Counted from the first letter of the stretch, positions 1-6,142 are shown. The stretch is 7,789 nt of DNA from COE1 sp965114465 (GCA_965114465.1 CBCOYO010000157.1:1-7789); one strand, 5' to 3'. A program made the numbers and translations. Notes: a model not told the origin generated them from the letters alone.

Positions 1-2
1 CT

Positions 3-20
3 AAAAGCTTTCGCTTTTTT
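3..20 (+). terminator. Short terminator-like hairpin of an upstream gene
   Basis: AAAAGC at 3-8 pairs with GCTTTT at 13-18 around a TTTC tetraloop and runs into further T residues. The six-pair stem is A/U-rich with only two G-C pairs, so it would be weak. The A-run on the left means it could also act on the other strand. The gene it would end lies outside the window. Confidence 0.35.
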
Positions 21-45
21 ACTTTAGCATTTTGTGTGCAAAATC

Positions 46-54
46 TGTTATAAT
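46..54 (+). promoter_or_regulatory. Extended -10 promoter-like site
   Basis: TGTTATAAT at 46-54 is an exact extended -10 match (TGn followed by TATAAT). No good -35 hexamer lies 16-18 bp upstream, which extended -10 promoters can tolerate. Transcription would start near 61 and run directly into the long palindrome at 104-270. It could drive a short structured RNA, or supply a very long leader to the regulator gene starting at 645. Neither is shown by the sequence. Confidence 0.3.
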
Positions 55-103
55 TTACACCTCAGTAACCTATAAGCGGATAAAGACTGGCATGGGGGTG
101 AAT

Positions 104-270
104 TGTAAGGAACTACCGCAAAATAACATACCCATATTGGGTAGGGTTTTTCTTCGAGAGTGCAATGCAAAAATCGCGCGCATAGCGGGCTATGTAAACG
201 ATTTTTGCATTGTGCTATCGGGGAAAAGGACAAGCAGGATGGGTATGTTATTTTGCGGCAGTTCCTAACA
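104..270 (+). repeat. Long imperfect palindrome (MITE-like or structured RNA element)
   Basis: The outer arms 108-135 and 239-266 are inverted copies matching at 27 of 28 positions; the exception is A115 against C259. The match extends weakly to 104 and 270. Inside, 147-157 pairs with 218-228, 159-176 with 199-216, and 181-186 with 189-194 at the tip. Five of the arm differences (at 147, 153, 154, 161 and 162) are G-U pairs when read as plus-strand RNA; on the other strand they would be A-C mismatches. No clear target-site duplication flanks it, and there is no U-tract after it, so it is not a simple terminator. Short ORFs on both strands are explained by the palindrome. It may be a non-autonomous mobile element, an intergenic repeat of this genome, or a stable RNA. 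Confidence 0.8.
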
Positions 271-644
271 TGCATAATAGAAGAAATATTTCACAAACCG
301 CATTTTATATCAAGAAAATCAGAAGAGGTTGTGTTATTGTATGATTACAGCAGACACACAGACGTAAGTTTTCAGTGAAGAACAGACTGATCTCCAATAA
401 TACACGCTTAATAGATTATACTGTTTAACAATTAAAATTTCCGAGTAACCGGACTATATAATGTCAGCCATATACCTTTTGCCAGTGCAGTACGATAAAT
501 TCTGGCGTTATGTAGTATAAAATTTACTTTTATTAGCTGGAGCTTATGGTGCGTCTGTTGTATTTTATGGAAAGTATATGCTTAAATAGTACGATATACT
601 TATGACACATGGAAAGAATCATTTTTGATTATGGAGGTAGTGAT
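271..644. other. Intergenic region without a recognised gene
   Basis: This A/T-rich stretch separates the palindrome from the AraC-type regulator. No long ORF with a credible ribosome site is present. ATG at 340 opens only an eight-codon reading frame. TATAAT at 457-462 lacks a convincing -35 box, and TATACT at 595-600 also lacks one. The regulator's own promoter therefore cannot be placed with confidence, although it probably lies here. Confidence 0.5.
633..637 (+). promoter_or_regulatory. Ribosome binding site that decides the regulator's GTG start
   Basis: GGAGG at 633-637 lies seven bases before GTG at 645. The first in-frame ATG, at 609, has no Shine-Dalgarno sequence upstream and would place this GGAGG inside the coding region. 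The GTG at 645 is therefore the better start, which removes 12 residues from the longest reading frame. Confidence 0.65.
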
Positions 645-2210
645 GTGGATAGAGAAAATTCGGTATTCCAATCGGTATTCCGATCCCTTGCGTTGATTGA
701 AGAAAACATTCAAGAGAAATTAACCATTGCAATGCTTGCAGAAAGCGTGCATTTTTCCAAGTATTATTATCAGCGGATATTTCGTGAGGCAGTAGGGGAC
801 AGTGTTATGCGGTATGTTGCCCGCCGCAGGCTTACTATGGCGGCACAAGAACTTGCACAGACCAATCAGGGGATTCTGGATATTGCGCTAAAGTATGGCT
901 ATGAATCGCACGAGGGTTTTACGCGCAGTTTTCGCACATATATGGGCGTAACACCAATGGAATACAGGAAGTATCATCTTTTCACGGGTATTTCTAAAAT
1001 GGAGGAGAATTGGATAATGATAAAAACAGAAAATGCAAAGTATGCAAAAACCATAAGCGAAATAATAAAGGAACTTAATTGCTTAATCGTTCTGGCAAAG
1101 GAAACAGCACAGGAAACAAGAAAGTTTCATGATAGTATGCAAGATCAGGCAGCATGTTACAGACCGTTTTGGGATTTTATAGCACAGCGGGCGGAGATAA
1201 TGGCAGATAAATTGACCAAGAACGTGGAACGACTTTCTGCAATTGCACAAAGTCCTGACGAGATATCAACTCGTTTTATCATAATAGAAGCAATAGAGGA
1301 ATTTGCTTTTTGCTCATATAGTACAGCGTTTCAAGCAGAATTGGTAATGGCAAGGGCATTGCCAGAGCACCGTGAACGATTTTGTCCACTGTGCGAAAAA
1401 TATTGTGTGTTAGCGCAGAAGGCACAAATAAAATTAGATAAAATGGCAGCGTTTTTAAAAGAATTATCAGAATTGATTTTTCAGGATATGCGCAGCAATG
1501 CCAAGCAGCAAATACAAAATGCAGTAGAGAAAGGAAACGCGGCGGCGCACGCAATTATTACAGCGCAAGAAGATTTGACAAATAAAACAGATACGCCATA
1601 CTGCTACCTTGCAGAGGAGATTGCACAAGCAGCACAGGAATTAGCGCAAATCCCCCTAGAGGAAATTACGGTTTCCCGTTTGGAAGAACTGTTGACCCGA
1701 TTGGATATTATTGCATTTGCTGTGGAAATGGAAGTGCTGCGTATGCCGTCCCATCAGTTCCTCTTAGTCGAAATTGATGATTTTCGCAGGCAGATTGAGG
1801 AAGCTGTAATATTTTTTCAGACTATAACAGGGGATATGATGCAGGAAATTTGTGAAACAAAAGGCAACAATGCCCAGGTAGCTGCCCATAACAGAAAATA
1901 TCGCAATATGATTCTGCAAAGCAATATGCTGCTGTTTTATCTAAAAGGTGAGATACAAAAGCTTGGCAGTCGATTCCTAGAAAAAAGCAAAAAAGCGGCA
2001 CTAGATTCCATTTGCAGTCAGTTTGCCCAAGTTATTCAATTGGCAAAGGGGACATCCGCAGAATTGGATAAAGCAAAAATACAAGAAGGCTTTCAGGCAA
2101 TATACAAAGACTTAACAACACAGGCGCAGCAATTAGGTACTTACGGGGGAGCAGTTGAATATATTGCGGAGAAACTTAATGAATTACAATTAACACTGAA
2201 TTTAGAATAA
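645..2210 (+). CDS. Transcriptional regulator: N-terminal AraC/XylS DNA-binding domain with a long helical C-terminal region
   Basis: The 521-residue product (from GTG 645) begins with a complete AraC/XylS double helix-turn-helix domain at about residues 10-110. The first helix-turn-helix includes LTIAMLAESVHFSKYYYQRIF. The second includes ILDIALKYGYESHEGFTRSF and ends in the family signature GVTPMEYRKY. Most AraC regulators carry this domain at the C terminus; here it is first, as in Rob-type proteins. The remaining roughly 390 residues match no domain I recognise: they look almost wholly alpha-helical and charged, with a cysteine cluster CPLCEKYC at about residues 247-254. No membrane segment, sugar-binding cupin, receiver or GyrI-like domain is evident. 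It lies directly upstream of a sugar ABC transporter operon on the same strand, so it is probably a local regulator of it. The DNA-binding role is well supported; the signal sensed is unknown. Confidence 0.88.
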   Translation: MDRENSVFQSVFRSLALIEENIQEKLTIAMLAESVHFSKYYYQRIFREAVGDSVMRYVARRRLTMAAQELAQTNQGILDIALKYGYESHEGFTRSFRTYMGVTPMEYRKYHLFTGISKMEENWIMIKTENAKYAKTISEIIKELNCLIVLAKETAQETRKFHDSMQDQAACYRPFWDFIAQRAEIMADKLTKNVERLSAIAQSPDEISTRFIIIEAIEEFAFCSYSTAFQAELVMARALPEHRERFCPLCEKYCVLAQKAQIKLDKMAAFLKELSELIFQDMRSNAKQQIQNAVEKGNAAAHAIITAQEDLTNKTDTPYCYLAEEIAQAAQELAQIPLEEITVSRLEELLTRLDIIAFAVEMEVLRMPSHQFLLVEIDDFRRQIEEAVIFFQTITGDMMQEICETKGNNAQVAAHNRKYRNMILQSNMLLFYLKGEIQKLGSRFLEKSKKAALDSICSQFAQVIQLAKGTSAELDKAKIQEGFQAIYKDLTTQAQQLGTYGGAVEYIAEKLNELQLTLNLE

Positions 2211-2264
2211 ATACCATAAATAAAAGAATTACTCCTATTGCAGAGGAAATATACCGCTAAGGCA

Positions 2265-2311
2265 GCGCATGGCAAGTAGAGAAGAAGGTTGTTTCTCTAT
2301 TTGCCGTGCGC
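2265..2311 (+). other. 19-bp stem-loop after the regulator gene
   Basis: Arms 2265-2283 and 2293-2311 pair along all 19 positions, and the only two non-Watson-Crick pairs are G-U in plus-strand RNA. The loop is about nine bases. No U-tract follows, so it does not fit a classical intrinsic terminator. It begins 54 bases after the regulator stop codon and ends one base before an AGGAG sequence. It could protect the 3' end of the regulator mRNA, influence a downstream small ORF, or serve as a DNA-level palindrome. Confidence 0.65.
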
Positions 2312-2322
2312 AGGAGTGTCTA

Positions 2323-2445
2323 ATGAAATACAAAATGATGAAAGCTTTTTTTGTAATTATGCATAAATTGGTTACAAAGTTTTTGCATATAATTTACAAA
2401 GTTTTTATTTTTACACGATTATATATTGATTTTTTTTGTACATAG
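2323..2445 (+). CDS. Candidate 40-aa small hydrophobic cationic peptide
   Basis: ATG at 2323 is preceded by AGGAG at 2312-2316 with six-base spacing and opens 40 codons ending at TAG 2443-2445. The peptide starts MKYKMMKAFFVIMHKLVTKF and is rich in Phe, Ile, Lys and His, as a small membrane-associated peptide might be. Against it, the DNA is extremely A/T-rich, the frame contains the tandem repeat at 2361-2406 in different phases, and it overlaps the predicted promoter of the transporter operon. It is too short for composition to decide. I do not recognise it; the ribosome site is the only real support. Confidence 0.2.
   Translation: MKYKMMKAFFVIMHKLVTKFLHIIYKVFIFTRLYIDFFCT
2361..2406 (+). 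repeat. Tandem direct repeat upstream of the transporter promoter, possible activator site
   Basis: Two adjacent near-copies lie at 2361-2384 and 2385-2406. Each begins with GCATA and ends with TTACAAAGTTTTT, and the 13-bp cores (2372-2384 and 2394-2406) are identical and 22 bp apart, about two helical turns. The second copy ends 19 bp before the predicted -35 box. AraC-family activators commonly bind direct repeats about 21 bp apart next to the -35 region, and an AraC-type gene lies immediately upstream, so this is a plausible binding site. Binding itself is inference. Confidence 0.5.
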
Positions 2446-2454
2446 TGATAGTAT
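2426..2454 (+). promoter_or_regulatory. Predicted promoter of the sugar ABC transporter operon
   Basis: TTGATT at 2426-2431 and TAGTAT at 2449-2454 are separated by 17 bp, and a TGn extension (2446-2448) precedes the -10 box. Both hexamers are four-of-six matches, as expected for an activator-dependent promoter. TATAAA at 2452-2457 is an alternative -10 element. The start point would be near 2461, just before the operator-like repeats. Confidence 0.5.
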
Positions 2455-2467
2455 AAAAGTGTCCATT

Positions 2468-2516
2468 GGAAACGTTACCGACAACGTTACCGAAAACGAT
2501 TCCGGTAACGTTTCTA
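2468..2516 (+). promoter_or_regulatory. Four phased operator-like repeats (LacI/CcpA-type)
   Basis: AACG begins a 12-bp unit at 2471, 2483, 2495 and 2507: AACGTTACCGAC, AACGTTACCGAA, AACGATTCCGGT, AACGTTTCTAAA. GAAACGTTACCG at 2469-2480 is also inverted exactly as CGGTAACGTTTC at 2503-2514. Centres such as AACGTT with a central CG are typical of LacI-family operators. The first site, read from 2466, matches the CcpA cre consensus WTGNAARCGNWWWCA at 13 of 15 positions. Lying just after the predicted start point, the block suits repression by blocking initiation or elongation. No LacI-family gene is visible in the window. Confidence 0.6.
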
Positions 2517-2558
2517 AAACCCGTGATTGTATTCCGCAATGGAAAGAAAGAGGTATTT

Positions 2559-4013
2559 ATGAAGAAGAAATTTTTAAGTGCAGTTCTTAGTGTATCAATG
2601 TTGGCATCCATTTTGGCAGGTTGTGGAAACTCAGATAATTCTAGTTCTCAGCCTCAACAGTCGCAAGCACCTGCGACAAATACAGACAATGCTGATAATG
2701 CAGCGCAGGGAAATAATGCGCAGGCAGATGCATCTGCTGATCAGAGCGCAGACAATTCAGCAGAGCAAACACCAGCAACGTCTTCTGGTTCAGGCAAGGT
2801 TTATTACTTAAACTTTAAACCAGAGCAGGCAAAGGATTGGGAAGCGCTTGCAGCAAAGTATACAGAGCAGACAGGTGTTCCAGTTGTTGTTCAGACAGCA
2901 GCGTCTGGTACATATGAGTCTACATTAAAATCTGAGATGGCAAAATCAGAAGCACCTACGATGTTTCAGGTAAACGGCCCAGTGGGTCTTGCAACATGGA
3001 GTGATTATTGCTATGACCTTTCTGGTTCTGATATTTATGGACAGTTAAAGAGCGATGATTTCGCATTGAAAGAAGGCGACGCAGTAAAGGGTATTGCATA
3101 CGTTATTGAAACATATGGTATTATCTATAATGCAGATATTTTAAATGATTATTTTACAAAAGACTATGCAGCAGTAAAGAGTGTCGAAGAAATTAATTCT
3201 TTCGAGAAATTAAAAGCAGTAGCAGATAGTATTCAGGCGAATGCAGACGACCTTGGTGTAAAAGGTGCATTTACATCTGCTGGAATGGATTCTAGCTCTG
3301 ACTGGAGATTTAAGACTCATCTTGCAAATTTACCAATTTATTACGAATACAAGGCTGATGGCATTTCCTCAACAGAGGCAATTAAGGGAACTTACTTAGA
3401 GAACTATAAGAACGTGTGGGATATGTATATTACAGATTCTACCTGTGCACCGACTTTATTGTCCAGCAAAACAGGCGAGGATGCAACAGCAGATTTCGCA
3501 CTTGGTGACGCAGTATTTTATCAGAATGGTACATGGGCTTACACCGATTTAAGCGCAAACGGCATGGAAGATGAGTCCCTTGGAATGCTTCCCATCTATA
3601 TCGGTGTAGAGGGTGAGGAAAATCAGGGTCTTTGTACAGGAAGTGAGAACTATTGGTGTGTAAATAAGAACGCGCCAGAGGAGGATATTCAGGCAACACT
3701 TGATTTTATGAATTGGGTAGTAACTTCATATGATGGCTGCGATTCTCTTGCTTATACAATGGGATTTGTATGTCCGTTCAAGGAGTTTGATAACTTCCCT
3801 GTTTCCAATCCGTTGGTAGAGATCGCAAATGATTATGTATCTTCTGGAAAGGCTTCTGTTGCATGGAACTTTACAACAATGCCTTCTGAGAACTGGAAAA
3901 ATGGTGTCGGCAGCGCACTTTTAGAGTATGCACAGGGTACAGGCGATTGGTCAGCAGTACAGACCGCTTTCGTTGATGGCTGGGCAGCAGAGTATGCAGC
4001 TTCCAATAACTAA
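2559..4013 (+). CDS. Carbohydrate ABC transporter substrate-binding lipoprotein
   Basis: This 484-residue protein would be anchored on the outer face of the membrane, where it captures a sugar or oligosaccharide for the two permeases downstream. Residues 1-22 form a lipoprotein signal (MKKKFLSAVL, lipobox LAGC, Cys22). Residues 23-80 are a low-complexity Ser/Asn/Gln/Ala linker. From residue 81 the sequence (VYYLNFKPEQAKDWEALAAKY) resembles the first strand and helix of family 1 extracellular solute-binding proteins, and the total length fits that family. The ATG at 2559 has AAAGAGG five bases upstream and starts exactly at the signal peptide. A longer frame from 2466 would put 31 unlikely residues ahead of it and run through the operator block. 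The substrate cannot be read from sequence. The operators and the AraC-type regulator suggest induced, catabolite-sensitive expression. Confidence 0.92.
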   Translation: MKKKFLSAVLSVSMLASILAGCGNSDNSSSQPQQSQAPATNTDNADNAAQGNNAQADASADQSADNSAEQTPATSSGSGKVYYLNFKPEQAKDWEALAAKYTEQTGVPVVVQTAASGTYESTLKSEMAKSEAPTMFQVNGPVGLATWSDYCYDLSGSDIYGQLKSDDFALKEGDAVKGIAYVIETYGIIYNADILNDYFTKDYAAVKSVEEINSFEKLKAVADSIQANADDLGVKGAFTSAGMDSSSDWRFKTHLANLPIYYEYKADGISSTEAIKGTYLENYKNVWDMYITDSTCAPTLLSSKTGEDATADFALGDAVFYQNGTWAYTDLSANGMEDESLGMLPIYIGVEGEENQGLCTGSENYWCVNKNAPEEDIQATLDFMNWVVTSYDGCDSLAYTMGFVCPFKEFDNFPVSNPLVEIANDYVSSGKASVAWNFTTMPSENWKNGVGSALLEYAQGTGDWSAVQTAFVDGWAAEYAASNN

Positions 4014-4031
4014 ATTGTATTAATTAATTGA

Positions 4032-4074
4032 GGCGGGTGCAGGTACTCTGTGCCGGGTGCACCTGCCTTTTGAT
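4032..4074 (+). terminator. Intergenic stem-loop between binding protein and permeases (partial terminator or mRNA stabiliser)
   Basis: Positions 4032-4041 pair with 4058-4067 (GGCGGGTGC with GCACCTGCC plus one A-U, one G-U pair). Inside, GGTAC at 4042-4046 pairs with GTGCC at 4050-4054 around a TCT loop. TTTT and a broken T-run follow. The interrupted tail suggests leaky termination, or a 3' end that protects the binding-protein message. Either would give more binding protein than permease, as sugar importers need. Confidence 0.65.
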
Positions 4075-4098
4075 TTGGGTTTAAGAAAGGTGAAAGCT

Positions 4099-4941
4099 AT
4101 GGATAAAGCGATTAAAAGATATTTTCCGGTATTCGCACTGCCAACCCTTGCAGCGTTTACCATTGGATTTATACTTCCATTTGCCTTGGGTGTATATTTA
4201 TCCCTTTGCGAGTTTACCACAGTAACAGACGCAAAATTCGTAGGGTTTAAGAATTATATGAGGATATGGGGTGATGATACCTTTATCCACTCACTCTGGT
4301 ATACGGCATTATTTACTATTGTGTCCGTGCTGGCAATTAATATTCTAGCTTTTGCGGTAGCAATGCTGCTGACGAAGGGCATTAAAGGAACAAACGTTTT
4401 TAGAACGGTTTTCTTTATGCCGAATTTAATTGGTGGAATTATCCTTGGTTATATATGGCAGCTTATTTTAAATGGTATTCTTGCGAATATGGAGCGGACA
4501 TTGACCTACAACTCCGCATATGGTTTCTGGGGCTTAGTAATATTAATGTGTTGGCAGCAAGTAGGTTACATGATGATTATTTATATCGCTGGTATCCAGA
4601 ATATTCCCGGAGAGTTGATTGAGGCGGCGAAAATTGATGGCGCAAACAATCTCCAACTGCTTCGGCATGTCACCCTTCCAATGGTAATGTCGTCTATTAC
4701 GATTTGTACATTCCTGACATTGACCAATTCCTTTAAGCTGTTTGACCAGAACCTTGCATTAACAGCAGGTGAGCCTTCCAACAAATCAGAAATGTTGGCA
4801 TTGAATATTTATAATACATTCTATGGCAGAACCGGTTGGGAAGGCGTTGGGCAGGCAAAAGCAGTTGTATTCTTCCTGTTAGTAGCAGTTATCGCAATTG
4901 TACAGCTTAGAGCAACAAGAAGTAAGGAGGTGCAGGCATAA
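4099..4941 (+). CDS. Sugar ABC transporter permease, MalF/UgpA type
   Basis: This 280-residue integral membrane protein is one of the two subunits forming the import channel. About six hydrophobic segments are visible, the first near residues 12-34. The cytoplasmic loop that docks with the ATPase carries the EAA motif (EAAKIDGANN at 175-184, with Gly181, then LP at 193-194). FRTVFFMPNLIGGIILGYIW at 101-120 is typical of this family. The start at 4099 is preceded by AAAGG, with eight bases between; an upstream in-frame ATG at 4057 would lie within the intergenic hairpin and is disfavoured. It lies between the binding protein and the second permease, as in typical family 1 carbohydrate uptake operons. 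The exact substrate is unknown. Confidence 0.94.
   Translation: MDKAIKRYFPVFALPTLAAFTIGFILPFALGVYLSLCEFTTVTDAKFVGFKNYMRIWGDDTFIHSLWYTALFTIVSVLAINILAFAVAMLLTKGIKGTNVFRTVFFMPNLIGGIILGYIWQLILNGILANMERTLTYNSAYGFWGLVILMCWQQVGYMMIIYIAGIQNIPGELIEAAKIDGANNLQLLRHVTLPMVMSSITICTFLTLTNSFKLFDQNLALTAGEPSNKSEMLALNIYNTFYGRTGWEGVGQAKAVVFFLLVAVIAIVQLRATRSKEVQA
4924..4932 (+). promoter_or_regulatory. Very strong ribosome binding site for the second permease
   Basis: AAGGAGGTG at 4924-4932 matches the full anti-Shine-Dalgarno sequence and lies eight bases before ATG 4941. It is within the end of the first permease gene, whose stop codon shares a base with the next start (TAATG). This favours coupled translation of the two permeases. 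Confidence 0.85.
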
Positions 4942-5783
4942 TGACGAGTGTAAGACAGGCAAAACACGGCGGACTCATGACAGCAATATTCTCGGTTGTT
5001 TCTGTTATCTATATTATGCCGATTATTATTGTACTTTACAATTCCTTTAAGAGAAAAATCTTTATCAGTAACCGTCCCTTTGCATTGCCGGATGCGAAAT
5101 CTTTCGTAGGCTTGGAAAACTATATCAGCGGTATTGAGAAGATTGAATTACCGAAAGCATTTGGGTATTCTTTATTTATAACAGTTGGTTCTGTATTTTT
5201 GATTGTATTGTGTACTTCTATGTGTGCATGGTATATTACCAGAGTAAAAAATACATTTACAACGGGAATGTATTTCCTGTTTGCATTTTCAATGATTGTA
5301 CCGTTTCAAATGGTAATGTTTACGTTGTCCAAAATTGCAGATATGCTGCATTTAGGCAATCCGCTTGGTATTATTATTGTATATCTTGGATTTGGTGCAG
5401 GACTTGCGGTATTTATGTTCTGTGGTTTTGTAAAATCCATACCACTTGAGATTGAGGAATCTGCAATGATTGACGGCTGTACGCCAATTCAGACCTACTT
5501 TAAGATTGTTTTTCCAGTTATGCGTCCAACGGCTATTTCCGTGGCGATTTTGGAAGCAATGTGGGTATGGAATGATTATTTGCTTCCGTATCTGGTTTTG
5601 GATATTAAGAAGTACAAGACAATTCCCATTGCAATCCAATACTTAAAAGGTGGTTATGGTGCAATTGATATGGGCGCTATGATGTCCATGATTGTCTTGG
5701 CGATTATTCCGATTATTATTTTCTATATCGCTTGTCAGAAATATATTATTGAGGGTGTTGTGGCAGGAGCCGTAAAGGGATGA
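4941..5783 (+). CDS. Sugar ABC transporter permease, MalG type
   Basis: This 280-residue membrane protein is the partner of the preceding permease. Hydrophobic segments begin at about residue 12, and the EAA loop is present (EESAMIDGCTPIQTYFKIVF at 172-191, with Gly179). The motif WVWNDYLLPYLVL at 208-220 and the C-terminal EGVVAGAVKG are characteristic of MalG-type carbohydrate permeases. The stop and start codons of the two permease genes overlap by one base. No ATP-binding subunit follows; the operon ends at a terminator about 40 bases later. In many Firmicutes a shared MsmX/MsmK/UgpC-type ATPase serves several such importers, and that is the expected arrangement here. Confidence in family is high; substrate is not assignable. 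Confidence 0.94.
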   Translation: MTSVRQAKHGGLMTAIFSVVSVIYIMPIIIVLYNSFKRKIFISNRPFALPDAKSFVGLENYISGIEKIELPKAFGYSLFITVGSVFLIVLCTSMCAWYITRVKNTFTTGMYFLFAFSMIVPFQMVMFTLSKIADMLHLGNPLGIIIVYLGFGAGLAVFMFCGFVKSIPLEIEESAMIDGCTPIQTYFKIVFPVMRPTAISVAILEAMWVWNDYLLPYLVLDIKKYKTIPIAIQYLKGGYGAIDMGAMMSMIVLAIIPIIIFYIACQKYIIEGVVAGAVKG

Positions 5784-5823
5784 TAGTGTTATTTAGATAG
5801 TACATAGAAAGTAGCCATAGGGG

Positions 5824-5863
5824 GCAGCAGAGTTGTAAAAACTTTGCTGCTTTTCCTATTTTT
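5824..5863 (+). terminator. Intrinsic terminator of the transporter operon
   Basis: GCAGCAGAGTT at 5824-5834 pairs with AACTTTGCTGC at 5840-5850, with a single G-U pair, around a five-base loop. TTTTCCTATTTTT follows. The stem strength, position 40 bases after the permease stop and the U-rich tail make this a convincing rho-independent terminator. Confidence 0.85.
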
Positions 5864-6030
5864 GATATATTTTTAAGAAAATGGGAAGAAAGTCACAGAA
5901 ATATTGTCTAAAAACGATAGAAATGGGCAGACTGATTTATAAAAATAATACAAAGATTAGAAAGACATTTCCATAAATTGGAAGTTCAAAAGTGGAAAGT
6001 GACGAAAGTTACCAAAAATCGCCAAAAGTA

Positions 6031-6058
6031 TTTACATTCGTAAGATATTGTATATAAT
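6031..6058 (+). promoter_or_regulatory. Sigma-A promoter of the HPr-like gene
   Basis: TTTACA at 6031-6036 (five of six) and TATAAT at 6053-6058 (six of six) are separated by 16 bp. The start point would be near 6064-6066, leaving a leader of about 118 bases. The preceding 5864-6030 is A-rich and contains repeated AAAGT/AAAAGT motifs between about 5988 and 6029, but no ORF or clear operator. An UP-element effect is possible. Confidence 0.8.
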
Positions 6059-6061
6059 GTA

Positions 6062-6142
6062 TCTTGTTAGGAAGTATATGGTAACAAGAATAAACTTCCT
6101 ATTTGGATAGGCGGTACAATATACCATAAGGTGGATTGTGCC
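6062..6142 (+). promoter_or_regulatory. Structured 5' leader with two hairpins and complementary loops
   Basis: Hairpin 1 pairs 6068-6075 (TAGGAAGT) with 6094-6101 (ACTTCCTA). Hairpin 2 pairs 6113-6120 (GGTACAAT) with 6135-6142 (ATTGTGCC) and includes one G-U pair. The loop of the first contains TATGGTA (6077-6083), the exact complement of TACCATA (6122-6128) in the loop of the second, so a loop-loop contact is possible. A competing hairpin, 6062-6069 with 6082-6089 (TCTTGTTA and TAACAAGA), shares bases with both hairpin 1 and the loop contact, so two states could exclude each other. No U-tract follows; if it regulates, it would act on translation or mRNA stability. I match it to no known riboswitch class. 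Confidence 0.5.

Noticed and set aside
32..378. Short ORFs on both strands across the left palindrome (32-268 plus, 48-275 minus, 160-378 plus)
   Set aside because: They lack convincing ribosome sites and mirror each other because the DNA is an inverted repeat; nothing in them resembles a protein family.
457..462. TATAAT as promoter of the regulator
   Set aside because: No -35-like hexamer occurs at 16-18 bp upstream and there is no TGn extension, so it cannot be told from chance in A/T-rich DNA.
609..644. ATG at 609 as start of the AraC-type regulator
   Set aside because: No ribosome site precedes it, whereas GTG 645 has GGAGG at seven-base spacing and keeps the full DNA-binding domain.
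1279..1554. Minus-strand 91-codon ORF inside the regulator gene
   Set aside because: It is antisense to a well-supported coding region and shows no recognisable domain or ribosome site.
2466..2558. Longer N terminus for the binding protein from ATG 2466
   Set aside because: It translates the operator repeats and would bury the lipoprotein signal; ATG 2559 has a ribosome site and begins the signal peptide exactly.
3439..3699. Minus-strand 86-codon ORF inside the binding-protein gene
   Set aside because: It is antisense to a conserved family and shows no protein features of its own.
4057..4098. Longer N terminus for the first permease from ATG 4057
   Set aside because: The extra 14 residues are encoded within the intergenic hairpin and its tail, and no ribosome site precedes the ATG.
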